Origin: CAZQKL01 sp964593895 [NCBI: uncultured bacterium]
GTDB lineage: Bacteria > DYJV01
Direction of reading: 5' to 3'
DNA length: 19,874 nucleotides
Assembly (NCBI GenBank): GCA_964593895.1
Contig: CAZQKL010000028.1
Coordinates: 1-19,874, forward strand
Shown here: piece after piece, positions 1-8,181 of the stretch
Layout: every line of letters begins with the position of its first letter
Position numbering within the stretch: the first letter of the stretch is position 1
Position numbers and translations under genes: made by a program
Notes under the pieces: model-generated
Told to the model about the DNA's origin: nothing
What the model saw: only the letters and a program-made list of their open reading frames with translations
Databases searched by the model: none

Positions 1-85
1 CTCCATTAATGATTTTGCCTTTAGCAAAGGCAAAACTCATTAATAGAAAAATTCCAAAAATACCTGATAAAAATTTTTTAATCAT
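1..85 (-). CDS. N-terminus of an exported protein (partial, runs off left edge)
   Basis: Only the first 28 codons are inside the window. They read as a classic Sec signal peptide: a basic start (MIKK), a hydrophobic core (FLSGIFGIFLLMSFAF) and a small-residue end (AFA-KG) where signal peptidase could cut after about residue 21. The ATG at 85-83 is preceded by AGGAGG at 95-90 with a spacing of 4-6 nt. That Shine-Dalgarno lies inside a perfect hairpin (89-118), and a promoter is found just upstream (131-159). The mature protein is not visible, so no function can be given. The export call rests on the signal-like N-terminus alone. Confidence 0.7.
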   Translation of the reverse strand, partial: MIKKFLSGIFGIFLLMSFAFAKGKIING

Positions 86-88
86 TGT

Positions 89-118
89 TCCCTCCTGAAT
101 TTGAATTTTCAGGAGGGA
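89..118 (-). promoter_or_regulatory. Hairpin that sequesters the Shine-Dalgarno of the exported-protein gene
   Basis: Perfect 11-bp inverted repeat: arms at 89-99 and 108-118, loop of 8 nt at 100-107. In the minus-strand transcript the 5' arm is UCCCUCCUGAA and the 3' arm is UUCAGGAGGGA. The 3' arm holds the whole AGGAGG ribosome binding site of the gene that starts at 85. Six of the eleven pairs are G-C. No T run follows directly on either strand, so it is not a standard intrinsic terminator. Translational control (thermosensor-like, or opened by a ligand or protein) is inferred. Confidence 0.6.
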
Positions 119-130
119 TATACAGAATGG

Positions 131-159
131 ATGTTATGAAAAAATTAAATTTATGTAAA
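131..159 (-). promoter_or_regulatory. Probable sigma-70 promoter for the exported-protein gene
   Basis: On the minus strand, TTTACA (159-154, five of six matches to the -35 consensus) is followed by a 17-bp spacer and TAACAT (136-131, four of six to the -10). Transcription would start near 124, giving a short leader of about 39 nt that is almost entirely the Shine-Dalgarno hairpin. Confidence 0.5.
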
Positions 160-177
160 AAAATTGTTAATTATTTA

Positions 178-2133
178 TTAATCTTCATTTAACTCTGAAA
201 TATTTTTATACTCTTCAAGACATTCTGGATTTGCCATTGCATCTTTATTTAGAACATCTTCTCCATGAATTATTTTTTTAACAGCAATTTCAATTTTCTT
301 CATATTAATCGTATAAGGAATATCTTTAACTTTTATAATCTTTGCAGGAACATGTCTTGGAGATAAATTTTCTCTTATGGTTTTTTTAATTTTTGCTTTT
401 AATTCATCTGTTAGTTCATAACCTTCTTTTAATTTAACAAACAGGATTACTCTTTCATCACCTTTCCATCTCTGACCTACTGCAAGACTATCTGCAATTT
501 CTTCTAAAGCTTCAACAACTCTATAAATATCAGCAGTTCCAATCCTTACACCACCAGGATTTAAAGTTGCATCTGCCCTTCCATAAATTACAGCTCCTCC
601 AGTATAGGTAATTTTTGCATAATCACCATGACGCCATACTCCAGGGAAAACATCAAAATAAGCATTTTTATATTTACTTCCATCTGGGTCATTCCAGAAA
701 AATAGAGGCATTGAAGGAGAAGCTGCCTGGCATACAAGTTCTCCAGGTTTATTTAAAACAGATTTTCCTTTCTCATCATAGATTGAAACTTTCATACCAA
801 GTCCTCTACATTGAAGCTCTCCAGCATAAACTGGGCCAATTGGATTTCCTCCAAAGAAGCATCCATTAATATCTGTTCCACCTGAAATAGATGAGAGGCA
901 AACATCTTCTTTTATATCTCTGTAAACATAATAAAAACTTTGAAGAGCAAGTGGAGAGCCAGTTGAAAGAATAGCTCTTAATTTTGATAAATCAAATTGT
1001 TTTGGTTTTACACCATTTTCTTCAATTGCTGCTAAATATTTAGCACTTGTTCCAAAAATTGTTATTCCTACCTTTTCAGCCATTTTCCAGAGAGATGAAG
1101 GGTCAGGATAAAATGGTGAGCCATCATATAATACTACTGTTGCACCAACTCCAAGAGAACTTACAAGCCAATTCCACATCATCCAACCACAAGTTGTAAA
1201 GTAAAAAATTACATCTTCTCTTTTTAAATCAGTATGAAGCACTAATTCTTTTAAATGGTTTATTAATACTCCAGCAACACCTTGCACCATACATTTTGGA
1301 AGTCCTGTTGTCCCAGAGGAATACATTATGTACAAAGGATGATTAGAAGGCACTTGAACAAAATCTATTTCTTCATCATTTTCTTTAAAATATTCATTAA
1401 AAAGAACAGCATTAGGAATATCAGAAATATCAGGTTTTTCATTTGCAAAAGGCACAACAACTACTCTTTTTATTGTTGGTAATTCTTTTAAAATTTCTTT
1501 TACTCTTTCAAGACTATCAAATTTTTTCCCGTTATAATAATAACCATCAGCACAGAAAAGAACTTTTGGTTCAATTTGGCCAAATCTGTCTAATACTCCT
1601 TTTCTTCCAAAATCAGGAGAACATGAGGACCATATAGCGCCAAGACTTGTAGCTGAAAGCATTGCAATAACTGTTTCAGCAATATTTGGCATAAATCCAA
1701 CTACTCTATCACCTTTTTCTACTCCTTCTTCTTTTAAAGCTTTAACCAATCCTGATACTTTTTTATAAAGTTCACTGTAGGTTATTTTTAAAGGTTCTCT
1801 TTTTTCACCAATAGAAATTATTGCAATATTATCATCTCTGTATCTTAACAAATTTTCCGCAAAATTAAGTTCTGCTCCAATAAACCAATTTGCGCCAGGA
1901 AGTTTATACGGGTCATCCACAACTTCCTCAAATTTCTTTGAACATTTTATATTTAAAAAATCCCATAAACTTGCCCAGAAATCTTTGATATTATCTACTG
2001 ACCATTGCCATAATTCATTGTAATTGCTAATCAATATATTGTATCTATTATTCAAAAATTTTATAAATTTTACCATGTTTGATTTTTCTATCCTTTCTTC
2101 TGAAGGTTTCCACAATAATTCTCCAAATTGCAT
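178..2133 (-). CDS. Acetoacetyl-CoA synthetase
   Basis: Predicted 651-residue adenylate-forming ligase (ATP + acetoacetate + CoA to acetoacetyl-CoA, AMP and PPi), normal in length for the family. The phosphate-binding loop YSSGTTGLPK is at about 271-280. The N-terminal block LWxPS and the C-terminal PYTINMKKIEIAVKK (about 606-620) resemble acetoacetyl-CoA synthetases more than acetyl-CoA synthetases. The catalytic lysine position is kept (K612), but the glycine usually just before it is Met611. The reading frame stays open for 19 more codons upstream. I chose the ATG at 2133 because AGGAGG lies 6 nt before it (2145-2140) and because a promoter overlaps the longer version. The product would be cleaved by the thiolases encoded upstream. 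It has its own promoter, just past the terminator of the beta-oxidation operon. Specificity for acetoacetate, rather than another short acid, is inferred from similarity. Confidence 0.88.
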   Translation of the reverse strand: MQFGELLWKPSEERIEKSNMVKFIKFLNNRYNILISNYNELWQWSVDNIKDFWASLWDFLNIKCSKKFEEVVDDPYKLPGANWFIGAELNFAENLLRYRDDNIAIISIGEKREPLKITYSELYKKVSGLVKALKEEGVEKGDRVVGFMPNIAETVIAMLSATSLGAIWSSCSPDFGRKGVLDRFGQIEPKVLFCADGYYYNGKKFDSLERVKEILKELPTIKRVVVVPFANEKPDISDIPNAVLFNEYFKENDEEIDFVQVPSNHPLYIMYSSGTTGLPKCMVQGVAGVLINHLKELVLHTDLKREDVIFYFTTCGWMMWNWLVSSLGVGATVVLYDGSPFYPDPSSLWKMAEKVGITIFGTSAKYLAAIEENGVKPKQFDLSKLRAILSTGSPLALQSFYYVYRDIKEDVCLSSISGGTDINGCFFGGNPIGPVYAGELQCRGLGMKVSIYDEKGKSVLNKPGELVCQAASPSMPLFFWNDPDGSKYKNAYFDVFPGVWRHGDYAKITYTGGAVIYGRADATLNPGGVRIGTADIYRVVEALEEIADSLAVGQRWKGDERVILFVKLKEGYELTDELKAKIKKTIRENLSPRHVPAKIIKVKDIPYTINMKKIEIAVKKIIHGEDVLNKDAMANPECLEEYKNISELNED

Positions 2134-2161
2134 GATTATCCTCCTAAAACAATTTTTTAGT

Positions 2162-2190
2162 TTTTTATTGGATTTTGAAGGGATTGTCAA
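2162..2190 (-). promoter_or_regulatory. Promoter of the acetoacetyl-CoA synthetase gene
   Basis: A perfect -35 box TTGACA (2190-2185), a 17-bp spacer and TAAAAA (2167-2162, four of six to the -10) lie 29 bp upstream of the chosen ATG. The box begins right after the T tract of the preceding operon's terminator, so the synthetase gene appears to be controlled separately. Confidence 0.6.
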
Positions 2191-2222
2191 GGAAAAAAAG
2201 AAAAAGGCGGGAGAACCCCGCC
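2191..2222 (-). terminator. Intrinsic terminator of the beta-oxidation operon
   Basis: On the minus strand a 6-bp all-GC stem GGCGGG/CCCGCC (2222-2217 and 2211-2206) with a 5-nt loop is followed by a T-rich run (TTTTTCTTTTTTT, 2205-2193). It starts 9 bp after the etfA stop codon. It is the clearest terminator in the window and stands out in such AT-rich DNA. Confidence 0.88.
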
Positions 2223-2231
2223 AATTAATGA

Positions 2232-3212
2232 TTAGTTTTCGCCTTTTACTTTTTTAAGTTCTTCAATTAGAAGTGGAACAACTTTATATAAATCGCCAAC
2301 AATACCATAAGTTGCAACATTAAAGATTGGAGCTTCAGGGTCTTTATTAATTGCAACAATATATTTTGAAGAGCCCATTCCTGCTAAATGTTGAATTGCT
2401 CCTGAAATTCCAACTGCAATGTATAATGTTGGAGAAACAACTTTTCCAGTTTGGCCAACTTGAAATGAATGTGGTTTCCAGCCAGCATCAACTGCAGCTC
2501 TGCTTGCTCCAACTGCTGCACCTAAAACATCTGCAAGTTCTTCAATTAATTTAAATCCTTCAGCTTTACCAAGTCCTCTTCCTCCACTTACAATTATATC
2601 TGCTTCTGTTAATTCTGGTCTTTCAGATTTCATTAACACAAGTTCTTTTACAATTGATCTAATATCATCAAGACTTATTTCAGGTTTTAATTCAACTAAT
2701 TCTGGAGTGCCAACATCTTTTTCCTCAATTGACAAAACATTAGGTCTAACTGAAACAAAAGCTGGTTCTGTCAAACATTTCTGTTTTGTTAGACATTTAC
2801 CTGCATAAATTGGTTTTGTGAAAATAAATTCACCATCTTTTATTTCAATTGCAGTAATATCTGAAATCATTCCAAGTTCAAGTTTCTGAGCAAGTCTTGG
2901 AGCTAAATCTCTTCCTCTTGGATTATGCCCAATCATAAAAAGTTTTGGTTCACTTTCATCAAAAGCTTTTTCAACAACATCCATATATGCTTCAGTGGAA
3001 TAATTTTCTAATATTGAATCTTCGCAGTAGTAAGCTTTTTTAGCTCCATATTTTCCCGTTTGTTCAGCAAGAGCTTTAGAGCCAGGACCTATAACAATTG
3101 CATGAACTTCATCTTGTGTTTGCTCAGCTAATCTTGCTGCTTCTGAAAGCATTTCAAGTGATACTTTTCTGAATTTTCCCTCAAAGTGGTCACAATATAC
3201 TAAAATGCTCAT
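2232..3212 (-). CDS. etfA: Electron transfer flavoprotein, alpha subunit
   Basis: 326 residues, normal for EtfA. It pairs with EtfB to carry electrons from acyl-CoA dehydrogenase. The C-terminal FAD domain is well conserved: SGGRGLG near 210, RAAVDAGW at 238-245, QVGQTGKVV around 251-259, GISGAIQH at about 268-275 and the YGIVGD block near 302-307. The N-terminal half is the usual more variable alpha/beta domain. A Shine-Dalgarno AGGAGG lies about 10 nt before the ATG, and the gap to etfB is 23 bp. It is the last gene of the operon and is followed at once by the terminator. The acceptor is probably the membrane Fe-S oxidoreductase encoded by the first gene of the operon. Confidence 0.95.
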   Translation of the reverse strand: MSILVYCDHFEGKFRKVSLEMLSEAARLAEQTQDEVHAIVIGPGSKALAEQTGKYGAKKAYYCEDSILENYSTEAYMDVVEKAFDESEPKLFMIGHNPRGRDLAPRLAQKLELGMISDITAIEIKDGEFIFTKPIYAGKCLTKQKCLTEPAFVSVRPNVLSIEEKDVGTPELVELKPEISLDDIRSIVKELVLMKSERPELTEADIIVSGGRGLGKAEGFKLIEELADVLGAAVGASRAAVDAGWKPHSFQVGQTGKVVSPTLYIAVGISGAIQHLAGMGSSKYIVAINKDPEAPIFNVATYGIVGDLYKVVPLLIEELKKVKGEN

Positions 3213-3235
3213 TTTATCTTAACCTCCTTTTTTAT

Positions 3236-4021
3236 TTAGATTACTTTAATTTCTTCTTTTAAAGCTTTAACAAGCTGTTTTACACAATCTTCAAGTTCAC
3301 CTTCAAAAATTTTACCCTTTTCTCTTTTTGGTGGAAGGAAATATTCTAAAATTTCAGTGCCTTTACCATTTGCTCCAATTTCTTCTTCATCAGCTTCAAT
3401 ATCAGCAGGAGTTACAACTTTAATTTCTTTCTTTTTAGCTTTCATAATATTAGGCAATGATGGATATCTTGGTTCATTCAATCCTCTCTGACATGAAATT
3501 AAACATGGTAATTTAGTTTCCCATATTTCATGTCCACCATCAGCTTCTCTTGTAACTTTTACTTTTTCACCATCAAATTCAATTTTTACAGCAATTGTTA
3601 CTTGAGGTAAATCTAAAAGTTCAGCTAATCTCTGTGGAACCTGACAAGAGCCATCATCTACAGCAACCTGTCCACAGAGGATTAGGTCAAAATCTCCTTC
3701 TTTTTCAATTGCTTTTGCAAGTGCATAAGCTGCACTTTTTTCATCTCCATTAAAAAAAGCTTCATCATTCAAATGAACACCTCTATCTGCTCCCATTGCA
3801 AGACAGTATCTCATTGCTTCCTGAGCTGTTTGAGCACCAAGACAGAATAAAACTACTTCACCTCCCATTTTTTCTTTAATTCTTATTGCTTCTTCTACAG
3901 CAAATTCATCATAAGGATTTGTGATTAATTTAACCCCCTTATCAGAGATTTTACCATTTTCAAGAACAATCTTTGCTTCAGTGTCAAAAGTTTGCTTTAC
4001 ACATACAATTATCTTGTTCAC
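3236..4021 (-). CDS. etfB: Electron transfer flavoprotein, beta subunit
   Basis: 261 residues, normal for EtfB. It starts with the family pattern KIIVCVKQ and contains the nucleotide-binding segment CGQVAVDDGSCQVPQ (about 136-150) and the dehydrogenase recognition loop region RYPSLPNIMKAKKK (about 185-198). The start is GTG at 4021, supported by AGGAGG 6 nt upstream (4033-4028). The nucleotide-binding segment matches neither the common DGDTAQVG form of bifurcating clostridial EtfB nor the DDDCNQTG form of mitochondrial-type ETF, so I cannot say from the sequence whether the second site holds AMP or FAD. Operon context with a membrane quinone reductase favours plain electron carriage over bifurcation. 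Confidence 0.94.
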   Translation of the reverse strand: MNKIIVCVKQTFDTEAKIVLENGKISDKGVKLITNPYDEFAVEEAIRIKEKMGGEVVLFCLGAQTAQEAMRYCLAMGADRGVHLNDEAFFNGDEKSAAYALAKAIEKEGDFDLILCGQVAVDDGSCQVPQRLAELLDLPQVTIAVKIEFDGEKVKVTREADGGHEIWETKLPCLISCQRGLNEPRYPSLPNIMKAKKKEIKVVTPADIEADEEEIGANGKGTEILEYFLPPKREKGKIFEGELEDCVKQLVKALKEEIKVI

Positions 4022-4041
4022 TTTTTACCTCCTTTATTTTT

Positions 4042-5190
4042 TTATCTTCCTTTTAATATATTTGTTGCTATTACAAGCCTCATTATTTCTGATGTTCCTT
4101 CATATATCTCAGTAATTTTAGCATCTCTAAAATATCTCTCTACTGGATATTCAGTTGTATAACCATATCCTCCATGAATCTGAATTGCTTTTGTTGTTGC
4201 CCACATTGCAGTTTCAGATGCAAATAATTTTGCCATTGCAGCTTCTTTTGAATATGGTTGTTTGTTATCTTTTAAAAATGCAGCCCTTAAGGCAAGAAGT
4301 CTTGCAGCATCAATTCTTGTTGCCATATCTGCTATCATCCATTGAATTGCCTGAAAAGATGCAATTGGTTTTCCAAATTGAACTCGTGTTTTAGCATGTT
4401 CTACTGAATCTTCATATGCAGCTCTTGCTATTCCTATTGCTTGAGCTGCAATTCCAATTCTACCACCATCTAAAGTTGAAAGAGCAACTTTAAATCCTTC
4501 TCCAACTTCACCAAGTTGATTTTTCTTGGGAATTTTTGCATCTTCAAAAATTAATTCTGCAGTTGATGAACCTCTTATTCCAAGTTTATCTTCCAATTTA
4601 CCTCTTCTAAAACCAGGTGTATTATCTAAATCCACAATTAAAGCAACAATTCCTTTATGTCTTTTTGATTTGTCAGTTTGAGCAATTAAAACACAAGTAT
4701 TTGCCTCTTTACCATTGGTTATAAAAAGCTTTGAACCATTAACAATCCATTCATCACCAACAAGTTTAGCATTAGTGGAAATGTTAGCTGCATCAGAACC
4801 TGCATTTGGTTCAGTTAAACCAAGACAGCCTAATTTTTCTCCTTTTGCCATAGGAGTTAAAAATTCTTTTTTCTGCTCTTCAGTTCCATATCTTAAAATA
4901 GGGTCACATGCTAATGAATTATTAACAGACATAATTACACCAGTTGAAGCACAATATCTACTTATTGCTTCAAGAGCAAGAACATAACATATATTGTCCA
5001 TTCCAGCTCCACCATACTTTTCAGGAACCGCAACTCCCATTAGTCCTAATTCTGCTAATTTTTTTATTGTCTCTTTTGGGAAATAATGTTCTTTATCCAC
5101 CTTTTCTGCAAGAGGCTTAACTTCATTTTTGGCAAAATCTTCAACCATATCTCGTATCATCTTCTGTTCTTGAGTTAATTGAAAATCCAT
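4042..5190 (-). CDS. Short-chain acyl-CoA dehydrogenase (butyryl-CoA dehydrogenase type)
   Basis: 382 residues, the size of short-chain acyl-CoA dehydrogenases. It oxidises an acyl-CoA (probably butyryl-CoA) to the 2-enoyl-CoA with FAD and passes electrons to EtfAB. Visible family blocks are LGLTEPNAGSD (about 120-130), the helix with HAKTRVQFGKP, GGYGYTTEYPVER, and IYEGTSEIMR, whose Glu364 matches the catalytic base of butyryl-CoA dehydrogenases. The start lies 1 bp after the crotonase stop, and its Shine-Dalgarno (AAGGAGAG) is inside the last codons of that gene, so translation is probably coupled. Chain length is inferred from the catalytic Glu position and the neighbours. A branched short-chain substrate is also possible. 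Confidence 0.93.
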   Translation of the reverse strand: MDFQLTQEQKMIRDMVEDFAKNEVKPLAEKVDKEHYFPKETIKKLAELGLMGVAVPEKYGGAGMDNICYVLALEAISRYCASTGVIMSVNNSLACDPILRYGTEEQKKEFLTPMAKGEKLGCLGLTEPNAGSDAANISTNAKLVGDEWIVNGSKLFITNGKEANTCVLIAQTDKSKRHKGIVALIVDLDNTPGFRRGKLEDKLGIRGSSTAELIFEDAKIPKKNQLGEVGEGFKVALSTLDGGRIGIAAQAIGIARAAYEDSVEHAKTRVQFGKPIASFQAIQWMIADMATRIDAARLLALRAAFLKDNKQPYSKEAAMAKLFASETAMWATTKAIQIHGGYGYTTEYPVERYFRDAKITEIYEGTSEIMRLVIATNILKGR

Positions 5191-5191
5191 T

Positions 5192-5974
5192 TTACTCTCC
5201 TTTAAATTGAGGTTTTCTTTTATTTAAAAAAGCATCCATTCCTTCTTTCTGGTCATTAGTTGAAAAAATTAGTCCAAACATTTCACTTTCAAGTTTGCAT
5301 CCAGATTTCATATCTACATCACAGCCAGTATTTATAAGTGATTTTGCCCATCTAACTGCAATCTGCCCATTTGAAGCAATTTTTTTAGCTGTTTTTATAA
5401 CTTCATCCATTAAATTTTCAGGTTCACAAACTTTATTTACAAGACCTAATTTTAAAGCTTCTTCAGCTTTTATAAATTTTCCTGTAAAAATAAGTTCTTT
5501 TGCAATTGGTTTGCCTACAAATTCTATTAATCTCTGTGTTCCTCCAAAACCTGGAAAAACTCCAAGGGTTACTTCAGGTAATCCAAATTGAGCATTTTTG
5601 GATGCATAGATAAAATCACAACTTATCGCTACCTCACATCCTCCTCCCAACGCATAGCCATTAACAGCTGCAATTATAGGCTTTTCCATTTCTTGCAATT
5701 TCCCAATTGCTCTATGACCTAATTTTGAGAATTCTTTTGCTTGAACTGGATTCATATCTTTCATTTCTTTAATATCAGCTCCAGCAATAAATGCTTTATC
5801 TCCTGCTCCTGTTAAAATTAATACTTTGCATTCATTATCATTTTCTATTTCATAAAGTGCACATTCAAATTCTTTCAATGTCTCTGAATTTAAGGCATTT
5901 AAAACTTTTGGCCTGTTAAATGTTAAAATTGCAATATCATCTTTTTTTTCAATTATTAGATTTTTGTAGTCCAT
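5192..5974 (-). CDS. Enoyl-CoA hydratase / crotonase
   Basis: 260 residues, typical crotonase. It hydrates crotonyl-CoA to 3-hydroxybutyryl-CoA. The CoA/oxyanion segment AFIAGADIKEM (61-71), the second oxyanion loop GYALGGGCEVA (106-116) with Glu114, and the PEVTLG segment with Glu134 are all present. These two glutamates are the hydratase acid/base pair of the family. GGAGG precedes the ATG, and the gap to the dehydrogenase gene upstream is 15 bp. It acts between the acyl-CoA dehydrogenase and the 3-hydroxyacyl-CoA dehydrogenase of the same operon. Confidence 0.94.
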   Translation of the reverse strand: MDYKNLIIEKKDDIAILTFNRPKVLNALNSETLKEFECALYEIENDNECKVLILTGAGDKAFIAGADIKEMKDMNPVQAKEFSKLGHRAIGKLQEMEKPIIAAVNGYALGGGCEVAISCDFIYASKNAQFGLPEVTLGVFPGFGGTQRLIEFVGKPIAKELIFTGKFIKAEEALKLGLVNKVCEPENLMDEVIKTAKKIASNGQIAVRWAKSLINTGCDVDMKSGCKLESEMFGLIFSTNDQKEGMDAFLNKRKPQFKGE

Positions 5975-5989
5975 TTTAAATCCTCCAGA

Positions 5990-6841
5990 TTACTCATATT
6001 TATAAAAACCTCTACCTGTTTTTCTTCCAAGCCAACCTGCATCAACATACTTTTTCAATAATGGACATGGTCTATATTTTGGGTCACCAAGACCTTCATA
6101 CAATACATTTAAAATAGCAAGACATGTATCAAGCCCAATTAAATCTGCAAGAGCAAGTGGTCCCATTGGATGGTTCATTCCAAGTTTCATAACTGTATCT
6201 ATAGCTTCTGGAGTTCCAACTCCTTCATATAAACAATAGATTGCTTCATTAATCATTGGCAGTAAAACTCTATTTGAAATAAATCCAGGGTAATCATTTG
6301 CTTCTGCAACAGTTTTTCCCATTTTTTCTGCAAGCTCTTTTGTTAAGTTGAATGTCTCTTCACTTGTTGCAAGACCTCTAATTATTTCAACTAATTTCAT
6401 TACAGGAACAGGATTCATAAAATGCATTCCAATAACTTTTTCTGGTCTTTTTGTGCATGAAGCAATTTTAGTTATAGATATTGAGCTTGTATTTGTTGCA
6501 AGCACAATCTCATCTCTTGTAATTTCATCAAGTTCCTGAAAAACCTGTTTTTTTAATTCAAAGTTTTCAATAACCGCTTCTACTACAAAGTCTGCATCTT
6601 TAAAATCATTCATATCAGTTGTTCCTTTAATTCTTCCAATTATTGAATTTTTTTCTTCTTCTGAAATTTTACCTTTAGACACAGCTCTTTCAAGATTTTT
6701 CTTAATATTATTTAATCCCCTTTCAACAAATTCATCTTTAATATCTCTCATGATTACATTAAACCCAGCCTGAGCTGCCACTTGGGCAATACCACTACCC
6801 ATTTGACCAGCACCAACCACTCCAAATACTTTAACTTCCAT
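5990..6841 (-). CDS. 3-hydroxybutyryl-CoA dehydrogenase
   Basis: 283 residues, the length of stand-alone bacterial 3-hydroxybutyryl-CoA dehydrogenases. It oxidises 3-hydroxybutyryl-CoA to acetoacetyl-CoA. The N-terminal Rossmann motif GAGQMG (10-15) is followed by an acidic residue at the end of beta-2 (MRDIKDE, Asp33), which points to NAD rather than NADP. The catalytic His140 is in [16 protein letters not shown], with Glu152 as its partner. The C-terminal domain has the family pattern [17 protein letters not shown] strong AGGAGGAG lies 5 nt before the ATG. Confidence 0.94.
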   Translation of the reverse strand: MEVKVFGVVGAGQMGSGIAQVAAQAGFNVIMRDIKDEFVERGLNNIKKNLERAVSKGKISEEEKNSIIGRIKGTTDMNDFKDADFVVEAVIENFELKKQVFQELDEITRDEIVLATNTSSISITKIASCTKRPEKVIGMHFMNPVPVMKLVEIIRGLATSEETFNLTKELAEKMGKTVAEANDYPGFISNRVLLPMINEAIYCLYEGVGTPEAIDTVMKLGMNHPMGPLALADLIGLDTCLAILNVLYEGLGDPKYRPCPLLKKYVDAGWLGRKTGRGFYKYE

Positions 6842-6876
6842 TTTTCTCCTCCTGCGTTTTTTATTTTTTAAAATTT

Positions 6877-8157
6877 TTATACTCTTTCAATTACCATTGC
6901 AGCACCCATCCCTCCACCAATGCAGAGAGAAGCAAGCCCTCTTTTTAAATTATTTCTTTTTAAAGCATAACAGAGAGTAACAAGGATTCTTGCTCCAGTG
7001 CATCCAATTGGATGCCCAAGAGATATTCCACTTCCATAAATATTTGTTTTTTCCATATCACATCCAAGTTCTCTTATACATGCAATTGCTTGAGAAGCAA
7101 AAGCTTCATTTAATTCTATTAAATCAATATCTTTCATTGTTAAATTGAGTTTATTAAAAAGTTTTCTTACAGCAGGTATTGGTCCAAGTCCCATGTATGC
7201 AGGGTCAATTGCTCCATAAGCGTATCCTTTAATTTCTGCAAGTGGAGTTAGGCCAAGTTCTTTAGCCTTTTCTTCTGTCATAAGAAGAAGTGCTGCAGAT
7301 GCATCATTTATTCCTGAAGCATTTCCAGCTGTAACTGTGCCATCTTTTTTAAATACAGGTTTTAATTTTGCCATTTTTTCTAATGTAGTTTTCATTGGCC
7401 TTTCATCTGTATCAAAAATTATAGGTTCACCTTTTTTCTGTGGAATTTCTACTGGAATTATTTCTTCTTTGAAATAACCATTTTCAATGGCTTTTAAAGC
7501 TCGCATATGGCTTTCATAACCAAGTTTATCCTGTTCCTCTCTTGATATTCCATACTTTTCAGCTATATTTTCTGCAGTAACTCCCATATGATAACCGTAG
7601 AATATTTCCCATAATCCATCATGAACCATTAAATCTACCATTTCTGAATTGAACATTCTTGCTCCCCATCTTCCAGCAGGAAATGCATATGGTATCTGGC
7701 TCATATTTTCCATTCCACCAGCGATAACAACATCTGCTTCCCCAGATTGAATTGCCTGGTATCCAAGAGCAACTGCCTTCATACCTGAAGCACATACTTT
7801 GTTTACAGTAAAAGCTCCAACTTCTTTGGGAAGTCCTGCTCTAATCATTGCTTGTCTTGCAGTATTTTGACCTTGACCTGCTGGAACTACATTCCCCATT
7901 ATAACTTCATCTATCTGAATTTCTTTAAATGAACTATCCCAGTTGTAATATTTCTCTTCAATCTCACATTTTTCCTGTTTTAAAGCATCTGGACCAAAAT
8001 TTTTAATTTCTTCACTAACAATAGGTCTAAGTTTAACTTTTTCAAGAACCCCTCTTATTACTTTTGCTCCAAGATCCACAACTGGAATATCTTTTAAACT
8101 TCCACCAAAACTTCCAATTGCAGTTCTACATGCTGAAACAATTACAACTTTTCTCAT
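6877..8157 (-). CDS. Thiolase (acetyl-CoA C-acetyltransferase family) with N-terminal insertion
   Basis: 426 residues, about 30 more than usual. Catalytic residues are complete: Cys122 in NKVCASG, the NEAF block, His382 in GHPIG and Cys412 in LCIGGG. It should cleave acetoacetyl-CoA or a related 3-ketoacyl-CoA with CoA. An extra segment of about 35 residues (roughly 42-78, with [15 protein letters not shown]) sits between the first helices and the DEVIMGNV strand, where the neighbouring thiolase goes straight through. Otherwise the two proteins align along their whole length, which suggests an old tandem duplication. Shine-Dalgarno AGGAGG lies 8 nt before the ATG. Having two thiolases may reflect different chain length or branched substrates, which the sequence does not settle. 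Confidence 0.93.
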   Translation of the reverse strand: MRKVVIVSACRTAIGSFGGSLKDIPVVDLGAKVIRGVLEKVKLRPIVSEEIKNFGPDALKQEKCEIEEKYYNWDSSFKEIQIDEVIMGNVVPAGQGQNTARQAMIRAGLPKEVGAFTVNKVCASGMKAVALGYQAIQSGEADVVIAGGMENMSQIPYAFPAGRWGARMFNSEMVDLMVHDGLWEIFYGYHMGVTAENIAEKYGISREEQDKLGYESHMRALKAIENGYFKEEIIPVEIPQKKGEPIIFDTDERPMKTTLEKMAKLKPVFKKDGTVTAGNASGINDASAALLLMTEEKAKELGLTPLAEIKGYAYGAIDPAYMGLGPIPAVRKLFNKLNLTMKDIDLIELNEAFASQAIACIRELGCDMEKTNIYGSGISLGHPIGCTGARILVTLCYALKRNNLKRGLASLCIGGGMGAAMVIERV

Positions 8158-8181
8158 TTATATTTCCTCCTTTTTTGAATT

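Noticed and set aside
89-118. Intrinsic terminator of the acetoacetyl-CoA synthetase gene
   Set aside because: No T run follows the stem directly on the minus strand. The nearest T-rich stretch is well downstream, inside the next gene. The stem overlaps that gene's ribosome site exactly.
2134-2190. 19-codon N-terminal extension of acetoacetyl-CoA synthetase
   Set aside because: It overlaps the predicted promoter and has no ribosome site, while the internal ATG at 2133 has an ideally spaced AGGAGG and begins the family sequence.
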